A stretch of DNA of 64,000 nt from Tragulus kanchil. Its lineage: Eukaryota > Chordata > Mammalia > Artiodactyla > Tragulidae. A program made the translations under genes and the position numbers. Under the pieces are notes generated by a model, which had not been told where the DNA came from, did not search any database, and saw nothing but the letters and a program-made list of their open reading frames with translations. Numbering within the stretch: the first letter of the stretch is position 1; each line of letters opens with the position of its first letter. Below are positions 25,685-35,076 of the stretch, one piece after another. The stretch lies in NCBI GenBank assembly GCA_022376925.1, contig JAIOJX010000006.1, positions 56,632,658 through 56,696,657 of the forward strand, in the 5' to 3' direction.

Positions 25685-27760
25685 AACAAATCAAAAGAGA
25701 ACTTTAAAAAATTCCTGGAAGAAAATGACAAGCAAAACACAACAGTGTGAAACCTATAGGACACCGCCCAAGTAGTGCTAAGAGGGAAGTTTATATCAAC
25801 ACAATCTTACCTCAGGAAACAGGAAAAACAGTAAAAAGACAACTCAACTCTACACCTAAAACAAATGGAGAAAGAAGAGCAAGATATTCCTAAAGTCAGC
25901 AGAAGAAGAGAAATTATAAAAAAATCAGAGCAGAAATAAATGAAAAAGAAGTGAAAGAAACAATAGAAAAGATTAATAAAACAAGAAGCTGGTTCTTTGA
26001 AAAGATGACAAAAATTTTTTTGACAAACCTCTAGCTAGACACATGAAGAGAAACAGAGAGAAAAAAAAGATCAGAAAGATCAGAAATGAATGAGGAGAGG
26101 TTACAACAGGTAATACAGAAATATAAAGAATTATAAGAGACTATTATGAACAAATATATGGCAACAAGCTGGACAACCTCGAAGAAATGGACAGTGTTCT
26201 AGAGAAATTCAATCTTCCAAGACTGATCCAGGAAGAAATAGAAATTATGAACAACCCAATTACAAGATCAGACATTAAATTTGCAATGAAAAATCTACAA
26301 CCCCCCCCAAGGAAGCCCATGGCCAGATGGCTGCATAGATGAATTCTACTAAATATTTAAAGAAGAAATTATGCCTATCCTTCTAAAACTCTTTCAAAAA
26401 ATTGCTCAAGAAGAAATACTTCCAAACACATTCTATGAGGCCACTATCACCCTGATACCAAAGCCAGGCAAAGACATCACAAAAAAAGAAAATTACAGGC
26501 CAATATCTCTGATGAATTTAGGTGCCTCAAACAAATTCTAGGAAACAGAATTCAACAACACATCAAAAAACTCATACATCATGATCAAGTTGGGTTCATC
26601 CCAGGCAAAAGAATACACTTTCTTCTCAAGTGCACCTGGAGCATTTTCCAGGAGAGACCATATCTTGGGCCACAAACCAAATCTCAGTAAATTCAAGAAA
26701 ATTGAAATTGCATCTTTTCTGACCACAATGCTATGAGACTAGACAGCAATTAGGAGAAAAAAAGAAAAAAAAAAACATAAAAAAAACCAAGCACATGGAG
26801 ATTAAGCAACACATACCTAAAAATAAAGAGATTACCAAACAAATCAAAAGAGAACTTTAAAAAATTCCTGGAAGAAAATGACAAGCAAAACACAACAGTG
26901 TGAAACCTATAGGACACCGCCCAAGTAGTGCTAAGAGGGAAGTTTATATCAACACAATCTTACCTCAGGAAACAGGAAAAACAGTAAAAAGACAACTCAA
27001 CTCTACACCTAAAACAAATGGAGAAAGAAGAGCAAGATATTCCTAAAGTCAGCAGAAGAAGAGAAATTATAAAAAAATCAGAGCAGAAATAAATGAAAAA
27101 GAAGTGAAAGAAACAATAGAAAAGATTAATAAAACAAGAAGCTGGTTCTTTGAAAAGATGACAAAAATTTTTTTGACAAACCTCTAGCTAGACACATGAA
27201 GAGAAACAGAGAGAAAAAAAAGATCAGAAAGATCAGAAATGAATGAGGAGAGGTTACAACAGGTAATACAGAAATATAAAGAATTATAAGAGACTATTAT
27301 GAACAAATATATGGCAACAAGCTGGACAACCTCGAAGAAATGGACAGTGTTCTAGAGAAATTCAATCTTCCAAGACTGATCCAGGAAGAAATAGAAATTA
27401 TGAACAACCCAATTACAAGATCAGACATTAAATTTGCAATGAAAAATCTACAACCCCCCCCAAGGAAGCCCATGGCCAGATGGCTGCATAGATGAATTCT
27501 ACTAAATATTTAAAGAAGAAATTATGCCTATCCTTCTAAAACTCTTTCAAAAAATTGCTCAAGAAGAAATACTTCCAAACACATTCTATGAGGCCACTAT
27601 CACCCTGATACCAAAGCCAGGCAAAGACATCACAAAAAAAGAAAATTACAGGCCAATATCTCTGATGAATTTAGGTGCCTCAAACAAATTCTAGGAAACA
27701 GAATTCAACAACACATCAAAAAACTCATACATCATGATCAAGTTGGGTTCATCCCAGGCA
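25456..27760 (+). repeat. Tandem duplication 9 (about 1.15 kb x 2)
   Basis: Copy A is 25456-26607 and copy B 26609-27760, offset 1153. Copy A overlaps copy B of duplication 8, so the block starting 'gaatacactttcttctc' appears at about 24436, 25458 and 26611. Confidence 0.96.
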
Positions 27761-29774
27761 TGCAATGATTCTTCAATATAAACAAATCAATCAATACAGT
27801 ACACCATATCAACAAACTGAAAAACAAAAATCACATGATAATCTCAGTAGATGCAGAAAAAAAGCCTTCAACAGAATGCAAAATCCATTTATGGGAAAAA
27901 AAAAAACTTTAAAAACTGGGCATAGAAGTAACCTACCTCAACATAGTGAAAGCCATATATGAGAAGCCCACAGCAAACATTATTCTTTATGGTGAAAAAT
28001 CAAAAGTATTGCCCCTAAGAACAGGAATAAAACAGGGGTGTCCACTTTCACCACTATTATGCAACTAAGTCCTGGTAGTTCTAGCAACAGCAATAAGAGG
28101 AGAAAAATAAATCAAAGGGATCTGAATTAGAAAAGAAGAAGTAAAACTCTCTATTTGCATATGACATGATGCTATACATAGAAAACCCGAAAGACAATGT
28201 TAGAAAACTATTAAAGCTAATCAACAATTTCAGCAAAGTCACAGGATACAAAATCAATATACAGAAATCACTTGCATTACTATACACAGATAATGAAAAA
28301 TCAGAAAGAGAAGTCAAGGATGCAATCCCATTCACTATTTCAAACAAAGAATAAAGTATCGAGGGGTAAACTGACCTAAAGGGACAAAAGAACTTTACAC
28401 AGAAAACTACAAGACACTAATGAAAGAAATCAAAGATGACATAAACAGATGGAGAGAGATTCCATGTTCCTGGGTTGGAAGAATCAATATAGTGAAAATG
28501 ACCATAGTACCAAATATCAACTACAGATTCAATGTGATCCCTATCAAATTACCAGTGACACTCTTCACAGAGTTACACCAAAGAATAACACAGTTCATAT
28601 GGAAACACAAAAGACCCGACAGCCAAAGCAATCTTCAGAAAGAAGAAAATTATGCCTATCCTTCTAAAACTCTTTCAAAAAATTGCTCAAGAAGAAATAC
28701 TTCCAAACACATTCTATGAGGCCACTATCACCCTGATACCAAAGCCAGGCAAAGACATCACAAAAAAAGAAAATTACAGGCCAATATCTCTGATGAATTT
28801 AGGTGCCTCAAACAAATTCTAGGAAACAGAATTCAACAACACATCAAAAAACTCATACATCATGATCAAGTTGGGTTCATCCCAGGCATGCAATGATTCT
28901 TCAATATCAACAAATCAATCAATACAGTACACCATATCAACAAACTGAAAAACAAAAATCACATGATAATCTCAGTAGATGCAGAAAAAAAGCCTTCAAC
29001 AGAATGCAAAATCCATTTATGGGAAAAAAAAAAACTTTAAAAACTGGGCATAGAAGTAACCTACCTCAACATAGTGAAAGCCATATATGAGAAGCCCACA
29101 GCAAACATTATTCTTTATGGTGAAAAATCAAAAGTATTGCCCCTAAGAACAGGAATAAAACAGGGGTGTCCACTTTCACCACTATTATGCAACTAAGTCC
29201 TGGTAGTTCTAGCAACAGCAATAAGAGGAGAAAAATAAATCAAAGGGATCTGAATTAGAAAAGAAGAAGTAAAACTCTCTATTTGCATATGACATGATGC
29301 TATACATAGAAAACCCGAAAGACAATGTTAGAAAACTATTAAAGCTAATCAACAATTTCAGCAAAGTCACAGGATACAAAATCAATATACAGAAATCACT
29401 TGCATTACTATACACAGATAATGAAAAATCAGAAAGAGAAGTCAAGGATGCAATCCCATTCACTATTTCAAACAAAGAATAAAGTATCGAGGGGTAAACT
29501 GACCTAAAGGGACAAAAGAACTTTACACAGAAAACTACAAGACACTAATGAAAGAAATCAAAGATGACATAAACAGATGGAGAGAGATTCCATGTTCCTG
29601 GGTTGGAAGAATCAATATAGTGAAAATGACCATAGTACCAAATATCAACTACAGATTCAATGTGATCCCTATCAAATTACCAGTGACACTCTTCACAGAG
29701 TTACACCAAAGAATAACACAGTTCATATGGAAACACAAAAGACCCCGACAGCCAAAGCAATCTTCAGAAAGAAG
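27514..29774 (+). repeat. Tandem duplication 10 (about 1.13 kb x 2)
   Basis: Copy A is about 27514-28643 and copy B 28644-29774, offset 1128, joined at the shared motif agaagaa. The copies differ slightly (aatataaac versus aatatcaac near 27777/28905). One extra C in 'aaaagaccccgac' follows copy A's end. Copy A overlaps copy B of duplication 9. Confidence 0.95.
28154..28165 (+). other. Mutated reverse-transcriptase catalytic box (FAYD) of L1 element 2
   Basis: tttgcatatgac reads F-A-Y-D where active L1 has F-A-D-D. The first of the two metal-binding aspartates is replaced. The identical change is in the duplicated copy at 29282-29293. The downstream segment ([19 protein letters not shown]) fixes the alignment. 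Confidence 0.85.
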
Positions 29775-31731
29775 AATGGAGTTGGAGGGATCAGCCTCCC
29801 TAACTTCAGACTATACTTCAAAGCAGCAGTCATCAATACAGTATGGTACTGGCACAAAACCAGAAATATATAGCAGTGGAACAAGATGGAGAACCGAGAG
29901 ATAAGTCCACACACCTATGGGTACATTATTTTTGACAAAGGAGGTGATAAGATACCTTGTTAAAGGAACAGCCTCTTCAACAAGAAGTGCTGGGAAAACT
30001 GGACAGCTACGTGGAAAAAAATGAAATTGAAACTTTCCCTAACATTGTACTCAAAGATAAACTCAAAATGGATTAAAGACCTGAATGTGGAAACCATAAA
30101 CCATTAACCTCTTAAAAGAGAATATAGGCAAAATACTCAATGACATAAATCAAAGCAAGATCTTGTATGACCCTCCCTCTACAATATTGGAAATAAAAAC
30201 ATGCATAAACATGTGGGACTTAATGAAACTTAAACGCATTTGCACAGAAAATGAAACTACAAACAAGGTAAACAAACCACAGAATTGGAGAAAATCATAG
30301 CAAATGAAACAACTGACAAAGAATTAATTCCCAAAATATACAAACTTAGACAACTGAATACTAAATAAACAAACAACACAATAAAAAAAAAATGGGAAAA
30401 AGACCTAAAGAGATATTATTTCTCCAAAGGAGGCAAACAGATGGCTAAGAAACACACGAAAAGATGCTCAACATTGCTTGTTATTAGAGAAACGCTAATC
30501 AAAACTACAATGAGATATCACCTCACACCAGTTAGAAGTGCCACCATTTAAAAAAATTAGAGACAATAAATGCAGGAAAGGGTATGGAGAAAAAGCAACC
30601 TTCCTACATTGTTGGTGGTAATGTAAATAGATACAACCACTGTGGAAAACAACATGGAGATACTTTTAAAAAACTAAAAATGACCATAGTACCAAATATC
30701 AACTACAGATTCAATGTGATCCCTATCAAATTACCAGTGACACTCTTCACAGAGTTACACCAAAGAATAACACAGTTCATATGGAAACACAAAAGACCCC
30801 GACAGCCAAAGCAATCTTCAGAAAGAAGAATGGAGTTGGAGGGATCAGCCTCCCTAACTTCAGACTATACTTCAAAGCAGCAGTCATCAATACAGTATGG
30901 TACTGGCACAAAACCAGAAATATATAGCAGTGGAACAAGATGGAGAACCGAGAGATAAGTCCACACACCTATGGGTACATTATTTTTGACAAAGGAGGTG
31001 ATAAGATACCTTGTTAAAGGAACAGCCTCTTCAACAAGAAGTGCTGGGAAAACTGGACAGCTACGTGGAAAAAAATGAAATTGAAACTTTCCCTAACATT
31101 GTACTCAAAGATAAACTCAAAATGGATTAAAGACCTGAATGTGGAAACCATAAACCATTAACCTCTTAAAAGAGAATATAGGCAAAATACTCAATGACAT
31201 AAATCAAAGCAAGATCTTGTATGACCCTCCCTCTACAATATTGGAAATAAAAACATGCATAAACATGTGGGACTTAATGAAACTTAAACGCATTTGCACA
31301 GAAAATGAAACTACAAACAAGGTAAACAAACCACAGAATTGGAGAAAATCATAGCAAATGAAACAACTGACAAAGAATTAATTCCCAAAATATACAAACT
31401 TAGACAACTGAATACTAAATAAACAAACAACACAATAAAAAAAAAATGGGAAAAAGACCTAAAGAGATATTATTTCTCCAAAGGAGGCAAACAGATGGCT
31501 AAGAAACACACGAAAAGATGCTCAACATTGCTTGTTATTAGAGAAACGCTAATCAAAACTACAATGAGATATCACCTCACACCAGTTAGAAGTGCCACCA
31601 TTTAAAAAAATTAGAGACAATAAATGCAGGAAAGGGTATGGAGAAAAAGCAACCTTCCTACATTGTTGGTGGTAATGTAAATAGATACAACCACTGTGGA
31701 AAACAACATGGAGATACTTTTAAAAAAAACT
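29623..31731 (+). repeat. Tandem duplication 11 (about 1.05 kb x 2)
   Basis: Copy A is 29623-30676 and copy B 30677-31731, offset 1054. They join at the shared motif aaaatgacc, where ORF2 C-terminal sequence jumps back to an upstream reverse-transcriptase segment. Copy A overlaps the right end of duplication 10 copy B. Confidence 0.95.
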
Positions 31732-31787
31732 AAAAAATGAAGCACCATGTGATCCAGAAATCTCATTATAAGGCATATATCCAGATG

Positions 31788-31791
31788 AAAT
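31788..31791 (+). repeat. 4-base target duplication (aaat), left of solo LTR
   Basis: aaat precedes the LTR and is repeated at 32905-32908. Removing the LTR and one aaat restores the L1 reading ccagatgaaatcaaaattg. Confidence 0.85.
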
Positions 31792-31960
31792 TGTCGCGGG
31801 CAATGTATAGTTACTTATTTCTGATTAATAGAAGTGACGAAACACTTAATCACCTCTGTACTATTTTCAGAAAACTTCAACCTATACACTGTTGCTCCCT
31901 CTAATTTAAGAGAATAGAACTTCAACAGTAAAAAAGCGTGGAGTTCAAGCCAAGATTAGA

Positions 31961-31966
31961 TTTATT
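31961..31966 (-). terminator. LTR polyadenylation signal AATAAA
   Basis: On the minus strand, AATAAA lies about 330 bases downstream of the predicted transcription start. It is the only good AATAAA in the R/U5 part. It fixes the LTR orientation together with the TATA box. Confidence 0.7.
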
Positions 31967-32104
31967 AACATAAAGAACATCAAGTCAGTAGTAGTAAATC
32001 TTAGTAATTAGAATCAGTATGTTACATCAAAGTTAAAGTTCAGGACTTAAACAGCAACAATTCAAGGCTTTAAGATTATTTCAGAAATAATACAGAACTT
32101 TAAA

Positions 32105-32212
32105 CTTATTTCAGAACTCAGTCAGTAACAATATAAAGCCTTAAAATATTTCAGAACTCTAAAGTTATTTCAGAACTCTAAAGTTATTTCAGAACTTTAA
32201 CATTATTTCAGA
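32105..32212 (-). repeat. Short tandem repeats in LTR R region
   Basis: The motif ttatttcagaactctaaag (plus-strand reading) recurs about five times with variations between 32105 and 32212. Two neighbouring exact units lie near 32164 and 32181, and a related copy lies near 32078. They fall in the predicted R region, so they would be present at both ends of the viral RNA. Confidence 0.75.
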
Positions 32213-32319
32213 ATTCAATCAACAAGATAACAATTGTTCTTACTCCAAAGCTGGAGAGCTTCCCACCTCAGTCACAGCTGAGTTCAGTGAGCAAGCTATT
32301 GCACAACCTAGTTACCCTC

Positions 32320-32327
32320 CTTTTATA
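32320..32327 (-). promoter_or_regulatory. LTR TATA box (TATAAAAG)
   Basis: On the minus strand TATAAAAG follows a CAAAT-rich context. It would start transcription about 25-30 bases downstream, near 32292. It lies about 580 bases inside the LTR. Confidence 0.7.
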
Positions 32328-32572
32328 TTTGAGTTTTCTTGTTTTGCTGCTCATTAAGAATTTGAAGGTCAGGAATTTCAGTATTTTACCGCCCATCAGG
32401 AATTTCCCGTGTTTTACCGACTGTCAGGAATTTCTAGGTCATTCCTATCTTATCTGGGGATTAGCACTTAAAAGAAATTGGAAGGCTTTTATGCACTAGA
32501 GTGGAGTAGGTTACCTAATTAACTATTTTAGCCCCTCTATTTGATAGCAAAAGTAAACAGAAACTGCAAGGT

Positions 32573-32890
32573 TTATTTTCCCGGTGATTTTGGCCTAGGG
32601 GCAGTACCGTAAATCACACATTCTTCATCACTGGAAAAATCTTGACTCACTTGGTTGTGATTTCTTTCAGATACAATTTTCCTTCCTCTAGGATTAGTGT
32701 ATGCTTCCCCCTTAGGTATCATCATGTTTACCCAGTCTTCTTCTCCCTCAGTGCTAATATCACTCTCTAGAGGACAAACCAAGGGTCTCAGAAGCTTATC
32801 TGGGGTTGGAGGATCACTGTCTGAATCATAATCATCTAAACTACTTTTCTTATATCCAGGGGCCCAATATATCCCCAGGAACTCTCTCAT
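32573..32890 (-). pseudogene. Open frame in LTR U3 (105 codons), possible accessory-protein C-terminus
   Basis: The frame is open from the 5' edge of the LTR on the minus strand (first in-LTR ATG at 32890) to a TAA ending at 32573. The predicted segment is acidic and serine-rich near its start (LDDYDSDSDPP) and ends in a basic-proline tail (RPKSPGK). In spumaviruses the accessory bel/bet frames end inside U3, and in MMTV the sag frame does. I cannot assign the family from memory. The 123-residue frame that starts at 32944 adds L1-derived residues and should not be taken as the protein start. Confidence 0.55.
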
Positions 32891-32904
32891 AGTTGCCCAT
32901 GACA

Positions 32905-33556
32905 AAATCAAAATTGAAAGAGACACCTCTATCCCAATGTTCATATCAGCACTCTATACAATAGCTAGAATATGAAAGCAACCTAGATGTCCATTGATAA
33001 ATGAATGGAATACTTCTCAGCCATAGAACAAAATGCAGATGAATCTGGCCTAATGAGGTGGATGAATCTAGAACCTGTTATACAAGGTGAAGCAAGTCAA
33101 AAAGAAAAGGACAAATACAGTATACTAACACATATATATGAAATCTCATAAGATGACACTGATAAATGCACTCACATAATGACAATGGATAAACCGACTT
33201 AGAGAACAGACCTATGTCACTGGAGGAAGGGAAGATTGGATGAGAGATATATAAAAAGCAATAAGGAAACCTACACTATGACATGTAATAGAGATTGCAA
33301 CGGTGATTAAGCTGTAAGACTAAGGGAACATACATGGGTACTAAGCATAAATCTGAGAGGGGGGAGTTGGGAAGGGAGAGAAAGGAGGGAGGGCTTCGGG
33401 GAAAAGGGTCAGGGATATATCTGTGACTGTTTGGGGATCATGTATACCCGTAAACAAGAAAACTCTAAAAACATATACCAATTCACTGTACACCTGAAGC
33501 TAATGCAACATTTTAAAACGAACATACCCCAATAAAAAAAAAAAGTCAAAAAAAAA
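32905..33556 (+). mobile_element. L1 element 2 C-terminal coding end and 3' UTR, right of LTR
   Basis: L1 resumes exactly where the LTR interrupted it (aaatcaaaattgaaagagac), reads the last ORF2 codons (region matching [20 protein letters not shown] of element 1), then the 3' UTR and an A tract before the right target duplication. It is repeated at 34061-34710. Confidence 0.85.
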
Positions 33557-33567
33557 ATCTGTATCTT

Positions 33568-35076
33568 AGAAAATAACCCATGTGACAATGGTATAAAAAA
33601 TTCTTAAAAATGAGTTTGATTATTAAACATTAATAATTGTTGCCCTTTTTTGTAGCCACAACTATTTTTGACCCATATTATAAGACCATAGCATAGATAA
33701 ATTTACCCTTTAGAAGAAAAGTACCATAAGAAAATTAAATTCTTGAGTTGCAATGCAGAACTCAACTATAAATTTTAATAAATTGGGGAACTATAAAATT
33801 GATGTTTTGGATCTACCTTCAAGAGATTTTGATTTAGCAAGTCTGGAATAAGGCTTGGACTTTGGAGTTTTTACACTTCTGCAGGATTTCTAATGTGCAT
33901 CCAAAGCTGACAGCCACAAGTATAGAACATTTTTTTTTTAATTTTTTTTTTTTTTAAGATTTATCTATTTATTTTGGAGGGGTGGGTGGGGAGGGAGGGG
34001 AGCAGGTGGGACATTTCCATTTGTCTTTCCCCAGGAACTCTCTCATAGTTGCCCATGACAAAATCAAAATTGAAAGAGACACCTCTATCCCAATGTTCAT
34101 ATCAGCACTCTATACAATAGCTAGAATATGAAAGCAACCTAGATGTCCATTGATAAATGAATGGAATACTTCTCAGCCATAGAACAAAATGCAGATGAAT
34201 CTGGCCTAATGAGGTGGATGAATCTAGAACCTGTTATACAAGGTGAAGCAAGTCAAAAAGAAAAGGACAAATACAGTATACTAACACATATATATGAAAT
34301 CTCATAAGATGACACTGATAAATGCACTCACATAATGACAATGGATAAACCGACTTAGAGAACAGACCTATGTCACTGGAGGAAGGGAAGATTGGATGAG
34401 AGATATATAAAAAGCAATAAGGAAACCTACACTATGACATGTAATAGAGATTGCAACGGTGATTAAGCTGTAAGACTAAGGGAACATACATGGGTACTAA
34501 GCATAAATCTGAGAGGGGGGAGTTGGGAAGGGAGAGAAAGGAGGGAGGGCTTCGGGGAAAAGGGTCAGGGATATATCTGTGACTGTTTGGGGATCATGTA
34601 TACCCGTAAACAAGAAAACTCTAAAAACATATACCAATTCACTGTACACCTGAAGCTAATGCAACATTTTAAAACGAACATACCCCAATAAAAAAAAAGT
34701 CAAAAAAAAAATCTGTATCTTAGAAAATAACCCATGTGACAATGGTATAAAAAATTCTTAAAAATGAGTTTGATTATTAAACATTAATAATTGTTGCCCT
34801 TTTTTGTAGCCACAACTATTTTTGACCCATATTATAAGACCATAGCATAGATAAATTTACCCTTTAGAAGAAAAGTACCATAAGAAAATTAAATTCTTGA
34901 GTTGCAATGCAGAACTCAACTATAAATTTTAATAAATTGGGGAACTATAAAATTGATGTTTTGGATCTACCTTCAAGAGATTTTGATTTAGCAAGTCTGG
35001 AATAAGGCTTGGACTTTGGAGTTTTTACACTTCTGCAGGATTTCTAATGTGCATCCAAAGCTGACAGCCACAAGTA
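33568..35076. other. AT-rich single-copy DNA, partly duplicated
   Basis: 33568-33915 (copied at 34722-35070) has no recognisable element or coding sequence. It is the genomic flank of L1 element 2. 33916-34028 is the cut-off first copy of the SINE tail annotated at 35090. Confidence 0.6.

Larger units (their letters stand above)
31792..32904 (-). mobile_element. Solo retroviral LTR (1,113 bases) with U3 reading frame
   Basis: The inserted block begins TG and ends CA, has imperfect inverted ends (tgtcgcgggcaa on one strand, tgtcatgggcaa on the other) and sits between 4-base target duplications inside L1 ORF2. On the minus strand it reads as an LTR: U3 about 32904-32293, TATA box 32327-32320, R from about 32292, AATAAA at 31966-31961, and U5 to 31792. 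There is no internal retroviral sequence, so it is a solo LTR left after recombination. Four-base duplications are made by gamma-type and spuma-type integrases. The long LTR and an open frame entering U3 from the 5' edge are compatible with a foamy-virus-like source, but this is inference. An ERV1 LTR is the alternative. Confidence 0.82.
23880..33000 (+). pseudogene. L1 element 2 ORF2 remnant (interrupted by duplications and LTR)
   Basis: The frame opens with MTIGIFISIITLNVNGLIAP at 23880. The endonuclease piece CCLQETYFRP follows near 23990, and a later region near 24530-24560 reads SDHNAMRLD after a frameshift. The C-terminal coding part resumes after the LTR at 32909. Several internal blocks are present two or three times (from 24430, 26367 and 28154) because of duplications 8-11. 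Many stops make it inert. Confidence 0.8.
19820..33556 (+). mobile_element. Near full-length L1, element 2, split by an LTR
   Basis: A full L1 order is present: 5' UTR from gggtggaggggacccaagat, ORF1 remnant, ORF2 remnant, 3' UTR and A-rich end. A perfect 11-base target duplication flanks it. As given it spans 13.7 kb. Removing the second copies of duplications 7-11 (about 5.47 kb) and the LTR insertion (1,117 bases) leaves about 7.16 kb, matching L1 element 1. It is more decayed than element 1: ORF1 is frameshifted throughout, and the reverse-transcriptase box is mutated. Confidence 0.9.

Noticed and set aside
32573..32944. 123-residue minus-strand protein starting at 32944
   Set aside because: Its first 18 residues come from the host L1 outside the LTR. 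Only the U3 part (from 32890) can be retroviral.
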